Shown here one piece after another: positions 26,351-38,702 of a stretch of 64,000 nucleotides of DNA (position 1 is the stretch's first letter; each line of letters begins with the position of its first letter). This DNA is from Dromaius novaehollandiae (taxonomy: Eukaryota; Chordata; Aves; Casuariiformes; Dromaiidae), in the NCBI RefSeq assembly GCF_036370855.1, contig NC_088105.1, positions 12,591,619-12,655,618 of the forward strand, read 5' to 3'. A program made the translations under genes and the position numbers. Under the pieces are notes generated by a model that saw only the letters and a program-made list of their open reading frames with translations, was not told the DNA's origin and did not search any database.

Positions 26351-29300
26351 GTAGAGGGGGGCAGGGCCAGTATTTACAAGTCAATGACCACCAGTTTCTT
26401 CGAAGAGCTGCCCTGCTTTCCTGTGCAGGGAAAGCACTTTCCAGACTCTTGCACAAACACCGCATTCCTGGAATGGCTGGAGAGGTAGGCAAGGCATTCA
26501 GCCTGCTGAAGCACATTAGGGTTAAGGTGAGCCACACTAAAAAAAAATCTCTAGAGCTAAAAAGGCATTTGAGGTGGATTTTTTGTTTGTTTGTTTTTTG
26601 CTGGAGTCCATCTATGCAATGTGCAAACCTGGAGCCAGGTTACAGTGCCAGGAGAGATGGGTTCACAGCAGCTCTGCAAATCTACCCTGGGGCCAAACCC
26701 CCCGCCCCGAAGGGCATCCCCCGCCACGCGGCACTTGCCTGTTAGTCTTTTGCAGAACAGAGATATGTGCCCCAGGATTCCTGTTACACCAGCTTCTACT
26801 TCGTTCTCCAGTTTGCACATACAAAGAATTATTTTATGTGTGTAGAAGCAATAACTGCATGTGGTACTTTCACCCATCACCAATCTGCTCCAAAAAGGGG
26901 CTTTTCCAGCCAGAATTTTTTTGACATTACTACCATTGGAAGGTTTTAGGGTGCCAACAGCAAAGCCAGCTGCAGGGTGAAAAGAAAGGAAACCTGCACG
27001 GTGTCCTGCAGACCAGATGCCAAGGCGACTATTTCTGCTGTGCTGTAGCAAGCACTCCACCTAGCATGTGCTGCTTTGGTAGCCCAGGCTGCCTCTCACA
27101 GCTCAAAGATGCTTTGATGGCAGGAGGCAACACACCATTGGCACCCAAGGCGGAGGGGAGCTGCTCACCCTGTCCTGTGCTGCCCGAGGGCTGTGCTCTT
27201 GCTCTCGTTGCAGATCACAAAAGCTTGCTTCCCAGAAATGCCCATCCGCTCAAGGGGGACGAGCCAGCCGGGCCCAGGCTGGCCCGTTGTTCACAGCTGG
27301 GATGGCTATTTTAAGGCAAGTTAGGGTGCGAAGCAGAGCCACCAGCTGTTTCTTGAGCTCCGAAATTGGCTTGTTTGGCGCTGGCATCATGCAGGGGACT
27401 ATGTACTGATGCGTTTGCTATGGTTTCCTTTTTGACCACAGTCGCCACCATAAAAAAAAGAAAAGCCAGGACTTCTCAACCACTGGTCAGTGGGTTATTG
27501 TCGCTGAGACTAACGGGAAGCAGGAATCAGCCATTTTTGATGCTGTAATGGCTCATGTTGGTCATCGTATAGATCCATATGTCCCACTGGAGCCTGTTTG
27601 AGGTAAAAGCTGTTTATAGAGTGCTGCTACAAGCACTTGTCTAGCAACAGGGTTAACAAGTTGCATATGTGCCAGATGGGGAGGCTCTTTCCAGGAGAGT
27701 AACAGCCAAACAGCTGCACACCAGGAAGATGGGAGGGTGGTTGGCTCATACGCAGCTGGCAGGGGCTGCTGGCCGCTGGGCCCACGGCCTGGAGGAGGCT
27801 ACACCCTGCTCGGAGAGGTCGAAACCCAAATCCTCCAGCCTGTCTTTGGCTGGAAGCAAACAGATTCACTATGAGGGTGGAAAGGCACCATCCCACATCA
27901 CCTGGGGAAGAGGAACAGCCCAGATAACCCAGCCAGCACCAGCCCCTTCATACGTGCCAGTCCTGCATCCCGCGCGGCAGAGCTAAGCTGGGCACACAGC
28001 TGCTGTATCTGGCCTTTGCACAAGTGCCACATGGCCAGAGTTGAGTGATTCACCAATACTGGGTCATTCCTCCCTTATCCCTCACAGAAGGAGGCTTTAA
28101 ACCTTTTAAAATATGCCACAGCTGTTTGATCTGGGGATCTGATCCTGATAGTGATTGTTCAGTAAAGATAGCAGTAAGGCTAAGATTTTGTCAGGATAGT
28201 GTTTAGGCTATTTCACAGCAAAGGCATAGATACAAATTACTTGCAGGCTAGGCTACCACATTAAGCCTTGGCGAAAGCCACATAGTGCTTTAAAAAAAAC
28301 AGCAATGAGTGCTACAGTTTCACAAAAAGCTACAGCCCTGGGTTTGCTCTTGACCTCCTGCCCGACCCTTTCATTTGGTGGTTTTAGCCCCGTCAGAAGC
28401 AGCGGGGCCACTTTCCCTGCACATGGAGGTGTGTTTGGTAATCCGGGCTTTCCTTGCCGCTGAAACAACGCCTTGCTTACAGGGAGGCTGGTCCATCATC
28501 GTGCGAGCACTGCGGTGAGAGGTCATTTTGTATTAGCAAACTGACCTCGCTGGCTGCAGGGCACGGACTGACACTCACACCAGTCCCATTGCCCTGTCAG
28601 AAAACTCCTTTGGAGCAAAGCTATGACTTTGCATAGTACAAACTATGCTGAAGAAGCCAGTGTGGTCTTCAAGGGTAGGACATGCATCAAAAATGTCTTA
28701 AATGCAATGTTACAAAATCAGGCTGGACTGGAATCCAACTCTAGGAACATCCTCAGGGAAATTGGAAGTCATTCGTGAGCGTGTGGGTGCTCAGCTCTCA
28801 TGTCCTGTTTCTTCCTTTTCGTTTGAGGACTTCCTTGTCTCCCAAGTTTCGTGTTGTTTTTTTGCAAAATCCTGCCCAGTTGGGCAAAACAAACCACAAT
28901 TTTTTCCCCATGTATCCCCACCATCTGAAGCAGCAGCATCGTACGTGCCCTGTGCGTGGCATTGGGAAATGGGGCACTGAGACGAGGTTTCTGCACTTTC
29001 GGTCTGTGCATTGCACTTTGTTTGGGGGAGAGGGTTGGTGAGGAGTGATGTGCTTCTGAGATGGTCTCATCTCTGTGTGACTGTATTTTGCAGAAGCGTT
29101 GTGTGTTACAAACACTCCAGTTGTCTTAAAATGTCTGCCAAAAAATAATGGTCTCTTTTGCAATATTTAGAGAACAGTGGCTCCCATTTCTGCTGCCTCA
29201 GCAGCAGCAAGACAGTGCTTCAACCGTGCTCACAGGTCACTTCCATGATTTCCGGGGAAACCTCATTACTACATTTTTTCCCTTCTTGGCTGAAGCAATA

Positions 29301-30590
29301 TTGCAGTTAGGTTTTTTGCAAGAATGGATGTGTTTCTTATGAACCTTGTAAGCTCAGGCAAAGGCAGGTCTGTAATGCAGTGGTCCTGAAGCAAGGAATG
29401 AAATGGATCCCTGAGCCTGGTCGCCCGCCAGGATTCACCACCTTTCCTCCATCTCCTGACCCAGTGTGTAATTGGCCCTGTCAGCACCACCAAAGTCTGG
29501 ATCCCAATATCCAGGGATTTTAAGTTGCTCCAAATGCCCTGAATCTTCCTCCCTTCTTTGCCTTCTTTTCTTTGCCTTCTTTTCTTTCCCTTCTTTTCTT
29601 TCCCTTCTCCTTGTAGGTATTGAGGGGGTTCAAGGGCTGGTATTTCCACTGCCAGCAGTACAGGGCCCCGGATGGATTTGAAGGGAAGACCACTTTGGTG
29701 GCTGGGCTGGGAATTTGGGGTTGGACGTAGCAGTGGAGCTCTCCCAAGAGGCCAAGTAGCGGGTGCGTTGGGTCCTGCACCTTTGCGGAGCCCCTCCGGA
29801 GCAGAAGAGGTCTCCACCAGGACAGTCATCCCTGGCAGATGCTTCTCCATGTGTTCTCAGGACCGCAGCTCTGTCATGCAATGCTGATGCTGCAATCTTT
29901 CAAAATGTCTCCAGGGCAAAAAGATACAACGGTGATTATGAAAACAAGATGGCAAAACGCAGAGCATGAAAATATTAGTTTACAAGTCCTGCAGGCCAAT
30001 GCCAGTTCTGTTTCAGGCCACACCTATTTTTTGATAAGGGGAAAAATATTTTTATTATGTGTTTACCATTGTCAATTTTGTTCATTTTGTGACCAATATG
30101 TGTTATAATCTAAAAGCTAGATCCAGCCTCAGACCCAGTGTGGGATGACCAGTGTTGGTGTTAAGGGCAAAATGCTTAAACAAACATCTATAGATATGAA
30201 CAAGGTAAAAAGATTGCAGCTCAGACAACAATTTTAGGAAGCCTTTCTCTTGCTCCCTTACTTTTTTTCCACATTGCAGTAAATAGAAAGGAAGAGATGA
30301 TTTTTGTCATCTCCATAGAAACAAAATCTTGCTCAAAGGTAAAGCCTGGAATTTACACAGATGGCTGAAAGCAGGTTGTGCCCCTGTGGCTCAGGATGCC
30401 CATGGCAGAAGAGCTGTGGCATCCACAGCTGCTCCTGACAGATCCCAAACCGGCCCTGGACATTATCTTCTGGCCCTGCAGCCCCTTCCAGCAGTGCCTG
30501 GCCAGGCTGGGGAAGCGGGAGGGAGCCTGAAATGCCAGCCTAACTCAGGGGAGAATCTTCCAACACACCATGGCACAGCTGGCGGGTGAC
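26351..30590 (+). pseudogene. decayed FMO pseudogene (FMO2-like remnant)
   Basis: Exon-shaped FMO remnants remain in order with introns, so this is a duplicated or formerly working gene, not a retrocopy. Exon 3 (26351-26526): VEGGRASIYKS, FLEWLE and, in another frame, LLKHIR, between an intact acceptor and donor; an in-frame TAG follows the LEWLER block. Exon 4 (27442-27602): DFSTTGQW, NGKQESAIFDAVMAHVGH, 161 nt against the usual 163, with a stop near its end. Exon 5 (29617-29759): [20 protein letters not shown] with an extra base before it, GLGIWG in place of GxGNSG, then a shift to [11 protein letters not shown] and a stop. Exon 9 (about 30400-30590): LLLTDPKPALDIIFWPCSPF, then a stop. The start exon and exons 6-8 were not found. 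The block PDGFEGK and VELS match mammalian FMO2, and the locus lies where FMO2 sits in mammals. It cannot make an active enzyme. FMO2 assignment is tentative. Confidence 0.85.
29545..29612 (+). repeat. CTTCTTTTCTTTCC pyrimidine tandem tract
   Basis: About five imperfect copies of a roughly 13-14 base CTTCTTTTCTTTSC unit lie directly in front of the acceptor of pseudogene exon 5, making an unusually long polypyrimidine tract. Confidence 0.8.
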
Positions 30591-32662
30591 TCCAGCTCAT
30601 GTTTGCCTATTTGCAGTCTGGCTGCCTTGGCTGTAGTGGTCTTTGACCTCTCCCAGCCCTGATCTCCTCAGGTGTGTGTCAAGCTTGCAGAGAAATAACC
30701 CAATACTCTGTAGGGTGCAGGGTGATTTCATCTTAGAAATGACTTATAATGTAGAAATAACATACACCAGGTGGTGGGGCTAATCCACACAAGTGCTGAG
30801 CAGCTCCAAATCCCCAGGACCACCTGTGAGAGCTTGGCAGCTTTTCAGACCTATTAGCCAATCAAGGGCATGAGACAGTCATATATCAATTTAATCTAGA
30901 AACTCCCATTTAAACTGTTAGAGAGGCAATGCTGCAAAATCTCCTCAAATATAGCCAGATGGTATTAGCTATGTGCTGATCAACTTGTCTGCATTGTGAA
31001 GATGAGAGAAGACTTCAAGATAGGTGAGGCAAAGAGGGGTGGTCAGCTAGAGCTGCTCTGGAGGAAAAGATGGATCAGATGCTCCTGAGGTTCCTTCTCA
31101 TCCTGCTTCCTATGGGCTGGTGAAACTCTTAGAGACAAGAAAAGCTCTGTCAGCTGATATAAACTGGTGTAACTTCCCTAGTGCCCATGCTGGCTGCTCC
31201 TCAGCAAGGCAAGTGTGAGTGGTGTGAGAGCAGTACATTGCTTGGTGTTCTGGTTTTTCCTCTAAACTAGTATTTCTGGTAATAAATATGTAAAAGGCAC
31301 TTCTAGGTGGGAGTCTGGGGTGTCCTGGTGTAGTGTAGATATATGTCTGCAAGAATGAAGAGTGTTGCTCTGGCCATGCTCTGGGGAGCAGGAATGTCAA
31401 GTATGGAGCTCTTCAGTTCAAGAGGCTCTTATGGAGACTGCAGGAATGGAAAGCCCTTTAGATGGAAGGGGCTCAAAGTGTGGTCAGTGTTTGTTAGAAG
31501 GGTGTCAACTGGCTGATTAACATTTTAAAAACTCTCGAAGGTTGTGTGATGGCTTCATCTGATAGTGGTGGTAGGAAGGTGCCTTCTGGCCTGTGTGTGT
31601 GTATTTTAACCATGTGCTTTCCAGGGAGCTGTTCTTTTATTAGTATTTGCTTAAAAGTGCTATCCTTAAGTGTAAATACTGTTGGCTCTGCCAGTCTCTT
31701 TAGAAGTTATTTTTTTATTACATATGAAATGATGGAGACAGACCACAGGTCTGGGTCACAAGAGCCCCAAAAGAGAGGAGTCTAAAGCCCTTCCTGGTCC
31801 TGTGTGTCATGTGGGTACATCTCCCATGGCGCTTGGAAGATCACACATGTTTACCTGCTCGGAGTCTGGTACAATGACATGGTGAGCAAGGAAGTGGATG
31901 TGTGTGTGTTAGTGTTGTTCCTTTAAAGACTTTTATTTTAAAAAAAAAATCTACATTTTTAAAACCTTCGAAGCTAAGAAATTAAGAACTGTGGTTTTCT
32001 TAACTTCATCAATACAGTAGGAGACAACAGGTTTAGCAAGCACGGTAGCTTCTCCTTGTTGGAGTCCACAGGCTATGTGCATGGGAAGCATGGTGGATTA
32101 ATACTAAATCAGGTTAAGCTTTGCTAAGGATGTGTGAGTAAAACATGCTGACCTCTGCCCAGCGCCCTCCTTGCCTACTAATAGCACCCCTCTCCTGTAC
32201 CACCTGCTACCGCCCATGCCAGTTGCTCAAGGGTCTGTGCATCATTTGGGTCTCCTTTACAGTGATGTCTATCAGAGGGTTCAGGAAATGTTCAAAATAA
32301 TTCATACCTAATTTTGACAAAAAAACACAAATGTCTTGCCAAAGTCTGTCTCTGATCTCACTGAAACGCTTGAGTGTTTTCTATGTACTCAGAATAGTGA
32401 AGGAAGTATTTCTTTTTGGAGAAGTCAGAGGGGAAAAAGAATTGCTGTTTGGGGCAGGGGTTTTTGTCTCATTTTAAGTGGGGAATTACTTTTTTGCCTT
32501 GGAGAAATTACCTTTACTCCAAAGCATTAGCAAAGTTTCCTAGGATAAAATCCAGGCTCTCAGAAATAGAGGAAAACAATTAATGTATTTCCCCCAACAG
32601 CAGCTTCTTGTAACTTCCTTTCATCCCTTGTAGCATCACGTCCCTTAGCCTCATGGGAAGAA

Positions 32663-32677
32663 GGGGGGGGGGGGGGG
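32663..32677 (+). repeat. poly-G tract
   Basis: Run of 15 G residues in noncoding DNA between the FMO pseudogene and the inverted exon relic. Confidence 0.9.
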
Positions 32678-33551
32678 CCACAGCTGCCTTTGCTGGGGCA
32701 GTCTCACATCCATGTGTAAAAGGAAACAGTGTGTTGTGCTGTTTTTCTGTTTGTTTGTTTTTAATTTTATTCCCACCATCACCAGTGAGGATGGCCTGTT
32801 GTACCCTGTCCTTGTGCCCAGGACTGGTAGGAGGGGATGAACAGCCCAGAGGAAATGTAGAGGTCCAGTCTGGGGTCCTTGGAGCTCCAGAAAGCTGGGC
32901 CTAGCACCAGTCAGAACATCACCATAGGTCAAACCAAACCTAACGAATTTGTACAAGGAAAAAAAGAAAAATTTTGCTAAAGAGGATAAGATACTCCTAA
33001 AATTTAGGTCTCCTCCCTTCACTGAACAATTATTGTGCTTGACTGTGAGCACACCTCTTTGGTTAGATGCTCAAAATATCCCAACTGCATTAGCTCAACC
33101 TGAGAGATACAGCTCAAATCCCTTGTGTGCAGGCTGAGTGCAATCGTGTTGTGGACACTGGATTTCCTCAGACCCCAAGATTCTGAATAATGGAAGCAGA
33201 TGAAAAATATGGACCCATTTTCTGTATTTCTTAGATTTCACAGGGTTTGTGGACATGGAAAGGAACTACCTTATCAAGAAAACCTGTTTTTCTTCTTATA
33301 GACTTCCTTCATAGTGACATGCTCTGAAGGCAGAAAATGGGCTATGCAAAGACTTGTTGAAATGTAGATTTGCCCCTCCTCAGCTCAAGGTGTTACTTGA
33401 GACAGAGATGATAAAACTGGTGCCAGAGTTTTGCAGAGAAAGTGCCTTTCCCGGGAGAGGACAAGAACCTGCTGGATTCCTTCCTATCTCATTTAGAGCA
33501 AATAGGTTTTTTTGGTCTGTTTGTCCTCCTCTTGCCCACCCAGTTTTAAGT

Positions 33552-33566
33552 GGGGGGGGGGGGGGG
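33552..33566 (+). repeat. poly-G tract
   Basis: Run of 15 G residues in noncoding DNA, about 900 bp from the previous G run. Confidence 0.9.
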
Positions 33567-34529
33567 AGAGAAAGACTGTTGCAGAGTTGAGGTTTACATG
33601 ATGGTGACATGATAACAAGGTGCTGGGGAGCTTTCCTCCTCAAGGGGAGAAGGGGGCTCCCCAGCATGCAGGCAGGACACGTGGGAGCAGCGCCCTGTTC
33701 CTGGTGCTCTTCCTGGACCATTGCCATTTATCTACCCCTCCTAGGTTCCTTTGTCTTCTCCAATACTCCCCAATTGCATTTAACTGGAATCTTTTCTCGT
33801 GGTCTGAAGTCATTGGGGGGGAAAAAAAAAAAAACTTGTGCATGCTGCTGAAATTGTGAAACACTCCTCTTTCTTTCCACTTGTGACAGCCCCAAAGGAA
33901 CCATGTGCTGAGCTGCGATGTCTCAGCCTGTGCCTGCTGACCAAGTGCCTCGAGCACTAATGGGGAGGCAGATCCTTGTCCCCTGTGGGGTGACACTCCA
34001 CCACTCACAGGTCTGGGGACTCTCCCTCTTCCCCCATGTCACCACTCTCCTTGTTCCTCCTTGCTACCCTTGAGGATGTAGAAGCACAAGCATGCTGCGT
34101 GACGCACAACAGTCAAGATTGCACCGGGGGGCTGGTGACAGCAAGGTTTGGCTTCTGCAGATGAGGTGGAAAAGCATACTGCTAGAGGAATGCCTGCTTG
34201 TTTTCAGTTCTCACAACCAATTCATCCGGGAACTGAAAGGAGGACTTATACCTATGAAATGCATATTGTTTACTGAAGCCGAGCAGTGAAGTTGCTCCCT
34301 TCCTTGTGCGGATGTCCTCACGGAGCCATTTCTCCTAGGAGCTGCTCCAAGCGCTGCTCCTGGCAGCCTGGGGAGGACAGGTAGGTTTGTGGGTCACAGC
34401 CCTGCAGACCAGACCAGCACGGGCCAGCAGCATGCTCAGCCCCTGCCCCCTTGTTCAGCACCACTGGGCTCATGTCCTGTCTGCCAGCACACCCCAGTGG
34501 GGCAATACCTTCCCACAGGCTGCACTTTG

Positions 34530-34727
34530 GGGCTGAATTGGCTAAACCACTGGTTCACCCTGAATGCAACCAGTGCCCATGCCAGGGGCAGGGGGGGAGT
34601 TTCTGACCAGGGTTGGGAAACACATGCTCAATGCAGCGTCCCATGGGTAGCTACAGTCAAACATCTGGCAGAGCACCCAGGAGCCCTGGCCCATGCTGAT
34701 CTCCAGCACAAGGGAGCACCTGCGCAT
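34530..34727 (-). pseudogene. inverted relic of FMO exon 6
   Basis: On the minus strand this segment reads GQGSWVLCQMFDCSYPWDAA, then FPTLVRNSPP and, in another frame, RVNQWFS. These align in order with exon 6 of the FMO1-like gene in this window ([36 protein letters not shown]). At the DNA level the CTACCCATGGGAC block and GGGTGAACCAGTGGTTTA are shared with that exon. An AG precedes the expected exon start. The reading frame changes inside the segment, so it is dead. Every other FMO sequence here is on the + strand, so this piece was inverted or inserted separately. A possible degraded exon 5 on the same strand near 34800-34860 was too weak to call. Confidence 0.75.
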
Positions 34728-37440
34728 TAGAGGCCAAATCAGTGGTTGGGATCACAGGGTCTTCAAGTGACAGAGAGCCATTCTGGTCACCAGATGGTAC
34801 CGGGGCAGGCTGGAGCTTTTCGACATAGATAGTACTTCGGTGTACTTTCAAAAGAGTTTAGGCTTTGACTTGCTGACCACGGCTTGCTGACCACTCGGGA
34901 AAATCCTGCCATGGGTCTGTCTGCAGCGTGAGTGAAAAAGACACTGCCTAAAAACCTGATCCTTGTCTGTGGCTGGGATTCACTGGCATTGTCACAGGGC
35001 AAGTAACTAAACAGGCTGCTAAAGAGAAGGATACGGCTCCTTTCCCCTTATACTGGGAGAGCTTACAGAGCGACCTGCCCTCCTTGACGTGCTCCCAACA
35101 CCGCCGCAGCACCAGGAATGTGAGTCCTGTCCCCTCCCGTGCCACAGGTGACAAGCCTCTCTTTATTCCCTTTTTATTTATAGTGTTTGGTTTTCATTCT
35201 CCCTGGGATGAAGTTACAGCTTTGCTTTTCTCCCATAGGGATTTGAACCAATTAAGTGTATTACTATATGGCAGGTGACCTCATCTCTGTCATCAAGAAA
35301 GAAGTTTGGGGAGACACAAAAAGTGGGTATTTCCCTGTCTTCTCACGCACCCCCTGCCAGGGAAGGGAAGACACCTGTGTCACTGTCTTGCTCCCAAGTG
35401 CAGCTGGGAGACACTGGCTGCCTCTGTTACAGTAAAGCAGCTGAGAAGGTGCCAAACCTGGCTTTTCAAATAAGACCTGCTGCAAAGACAAGCTGGATAT
35501 GGCTAAACCCAATGCCAGAGCAGGATGGGAAAGACAGCAGGACCTTGTCATGCCAGCCTGAGCAGACTCCCAGCAGCACTGAGCTCCCCAGGGGTTTGCT
35601 GCATTTCCCACCACGTTCTCTGGACCTCCCAGAAGATGCTGGTGCCACTGGGAGCAGGGGTCCCTGCAGGCACCGCCCAGCCCTGCTAACGCAACCAAGC
35701 TGGATCAGCCCATTTGTAGGTATCCCAGGTAAGGAACGAATTCTCCCTGTTGTGGAGCTGGGACACAGCTTTGAGGCTAACCACAGCCGCAGCCTTCATG
35801 TTGCTGGCGACCCCACTCACTCTGTGGCACCAGCAGCCCCGATGGCCTCGCAAAGTAGATGGGCTCCAGCCCTTTGGCCGGGCAGATCTTAAGGACCCCC
35901 AATCATGGCCACACACCGCCCCATGAGCTCCGTCTACAGAGAGCGGGGCTGCTCCCAGCACACAGACCACAGGTGGGAGCCTGTTGTGCTTGTGTACCTT
36001 TGCACAACTATTCCTCTTTTGGCTTTAAGGCCATGTTTTTTATGTTTTGATCAAATGATGGAGTCTACCTCAAAGTTTAGCAGGCTTTTGCTGAGGATTG
36101 TTACCCTCACTGTTATCAGTGTGCATCATATTTCCACTGCTAGTTTCAACTTCCAACTACAGGCACATCTCAGGCCGGTGTCTGCAAAATTAAAAGCATG
36201 CTGTTAACAGATAGCTTTTCCTAGTGTCAGTCATCTTATGTTACAGTAAAGGTTGAACATCTGTGATGAAATACAGAGGCTGGAGCTACTTTATTTACCA
36301 CCTGCTTCTTCAACAGAGTTGATTTTGTTCACTCTGTTGTAGCCTCCTCAGAGTGGATATCAAGTCTGGGCATATTGTCCGAGGAGCACATTCTCCAGGA
36401 GAAATGCAACACCTTGGTGGGGCTGGCACCTTTCCTTTTGTTCCCTGATCTCACACTGCGAAGTCAAACACGAGGTTTCAACCCCACACTCACATTGGGA
36501 TCTTGCACTCAGTGAGATATTTGCCATGACCCTGTGGCAAAAGCGTTGCAAAGTCTCTCTGAATGCTGTGTTGCTAAAGGCATGGCCCTCTGCCGACAGT
36601 CTCTCCATGGACACTGTGTCCATCTGTATTCATTTGCAGGGATTTAATACTTTCTCTCAAATCACTCCTATACATATTAAGTAGCTGGGGGTAAAGACTC
36701 CTCCTAAGTCACCCTTGCACACTCCCTTTCAGCAAGATGTGCCCCAAATGTGAACTATGTTCTGCATTGATATTTCTGCATCTATTTCCAATTTTGTTGC
36801 ATTTATGACCTTGCTATGTGTCTGTGGCTGTTTCAGTCTCTCCCTGTTTGTGCAGGGTGCCTCCGGCTCAAAGAAGGACTTTGCCCACTAACAGGATGGA
36901 TGGCTGCAAGCACGGCCATGGCTTCGTGCGCGTGGTGGGCCCCGCGGAGGAGGGAGCGGGGAGAGCTGCCCTCACAGCCCTCTGCGGGTGCCAGGGCAGG
37001 CTGGCTGTGATGTTCCGGGGGCAAAGTCCTGCTGAAACCCTCCTGTCTCTTAGCAGCTTCAGCTACCTTTTTGGTAGGCAGCCAACAGGCAAGTGAAAAC
37101 AGCCCCTAAAAGTCTCTAGTTTCACCGAGCTTCCTACAGAGCAAGTGCTGAGGGGGGAGCCAGCTCCCAGCCTGTGGGCTTGGGAGTCCTTCGGGCCACC
37201 ATGAGCCATGGTTTGTTGTCCCTGCACATGCAGCTCTGTTTTTCTTGCAGAAGAAAAATGCCGTGATCCTTTTTACCGAGTCACCTGCAGCCATCGCGGC
37301 CGCTGGCTTTGCCCCAGCTCGCGTTTTGCTGCTCCTGCACTGCGGCAGATGTTGGCCCGCGCACAGCACAGCTGTCCGCATCCGACCGCTCCTCCCACAG
37401 CAAACTCCGATTGTGCAACCACTGCGGGGCGGCTGCTCAG
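34728..37440. other. noncoding spacer before the FMO1-like promoter
   Basis: No recognisable exon. Several mid-length frames at 35275-35970 are open on both strands but resemble nothing known. The GC content rises from about 36.8 kb towards the promoter of the next gene. Confidence 0.45.
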
Positions 37441-37491
37441 CAAGGGATCTGCCCCCCTTCCCCTGCCTCCGCAAGTGCTCCCCGCGTCGCC

Positions 37492-37506
37492 TATAAATCC
37501 CACGTG
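37492..37506 (+). promoter_or_regulatory. TATA box and E-box, FMO1-like promoter
   Basis: TATAAA (37492-37497) is followed at once by a CACGTG E-box (37501-37506) inside a GC-rich stretch. TATA spacing puts the transcription start near 37522, only about 20 bases before the first ATG. CACGTG is the classic USF/MYC-type site; use here is inferred. Confidence 0.6.
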
Positions 37507-37521
37507 CGGCCGCCGGGCAAC

Positions 37522-37562
37522 GCTCGCAGAGAGACGGCACGCATGGCGGGCAAGGCTGGGAG
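37522..37562 (+). other. FMO1-like exon 1 with in-frame upstream ATG
   Basis: The exon ends at a strong donor (GTAAGG at 37563). It contains an ATG at 37543. Spliced to the acceptor ending at 38689, the ATG is in frame with the FMO coding sequence and adds 11 residues, MAGKAGSGTAA, before the usual start Met. Other FMO first exons are noncoding as far as I know. The 5' boundary is inferred from TATA spacing. Confidence 0.55.
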
Positions 37563-38045
37563 GTAAGGCAGGAGCCAGCACCTGTGTCCCGTCACGGGGA
37601 CACCGCTAATGGGCATGCCGCGTTAGCTCTGCACGGGGGGAGGCAGAGAGGCGTTTGCATCCCTCGCGTTCGCTAAGAAACCTGCCGCAGCACGTCGAGT
37701 GCCCCAGATGTGCTCCACAGGCGTCCAACGGGCCGGGGCGGGGGTTGGTGAGCAAAACCCAAAGCAGACCCTGCAATGTCAGGCTGAGGGCCAGCCTGAG
37801 AGCGAGTAAGAAGAAAAATGCTGTGGACTGATATCTCCAGCCTGATCATCCCGTGGTTTGAGTTATGTCAGAAACTTTTGAGGTGAATTGTTACAACTCC
37901 TTGCAGAAGAAAGCGTGGTAGCAGCAGGCACAGGGGTAGGTGAAGCTGTGTTTCCGTGATGGTATTCCTAGCTTGTCAGCACAGGGGTGGGAAATTAAAC
38001 ACTCTGCATAGCTATGCTTGCGGTGCAAGTGTGTTCCTACCCTGC

Positions 38046-38074
38046 AAAAAAAAAAAAAAAAAACGGGGGGGGGG
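38046..38074 (+). repeat. poly-A/poly-G compound tract
   Basis: Eighteen A residues, one C, then ten G residues, in intron 1 of the FMO1-like gene. Confidence 0.9.
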
Positions 38075-38702
38075 CAAAATAATGAGTAGCTTATACTAGC
38101 ACTTAAGAAGGAAAAAAACAAATTTTCATTTCAAACCTGGGAAGCAAAGTATTCTTTTAGCGTTGACTTTCTGCTGAAAGGTGAAATCGTGCATGGGGAA
38201 TTCAAAGCTGTAGAGAAAAGGCTGTGTCCAACCCCTTCTTTTCTGCTGAAATTTCTTTTTCCTGGGGAGCACGCAGTTGTTTCCTGCCCGGACTGGGGGA
38301 CAGGACCAGCTTATTGATGCGAAGATCGTGCGCCGTGTAAAGTCCCAATACGTGCCTTTTTCTTTTTTTTTAAGAAAGGCATTGGCAGGTCTCCAAAGAT
38401 TAAAATACAAACATTTGCACGACTGATAAGGAAGGAGAGCTTAGACACAGCTGTAAACAAAAACTGGCAGCAATTCACGGCTAAACTACATATTTACCAA
38501 GCGTATCCCGGGGGCGAGCGCGGGGCTCTACCGCCTGCCAACCAGGCCGCCCTCCAGCGCAGGCTCTCCCTGGAGACAGCGGGCGTTTAAAGAGACTTGG
38601 TCTGGGCAGCGTGGGGGCGGAGGGGACGACTGTCCGGGTGGAAATGGGGGGCGGCTGGCGCGGTCTGACCCTGCCCTCCCTCCCCGCAGCGGCACGGCGG
38701 CC

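Larger units (their letters stand above)
30591..34525. other. noncoding spacer between FMO remnants
   Basis: No coding exon or recognised transposon. G runs occur at 32663-32677 and 33552-33566. I looked for FMO exon 7 blocks (FATGY, LEKPTLAxIG, QARW) on both strands and saw none. Confidence 0.45.

Noticed and set aside
34800-34860. Possible inverted FMO exon 5 next to the inverted exon 6
   Set aside because: The minus strand reads YYLCRKAPACPG, only faintly like [11 protein letters not shown]; there is no NADPH motif, so similarity is too weak to call.
35275-35970. Open frames of 205 (+) and 144 (-) codons
   Set aside because: No similarity to FMO exons or other known proteins, and both strands are open over the same interval.
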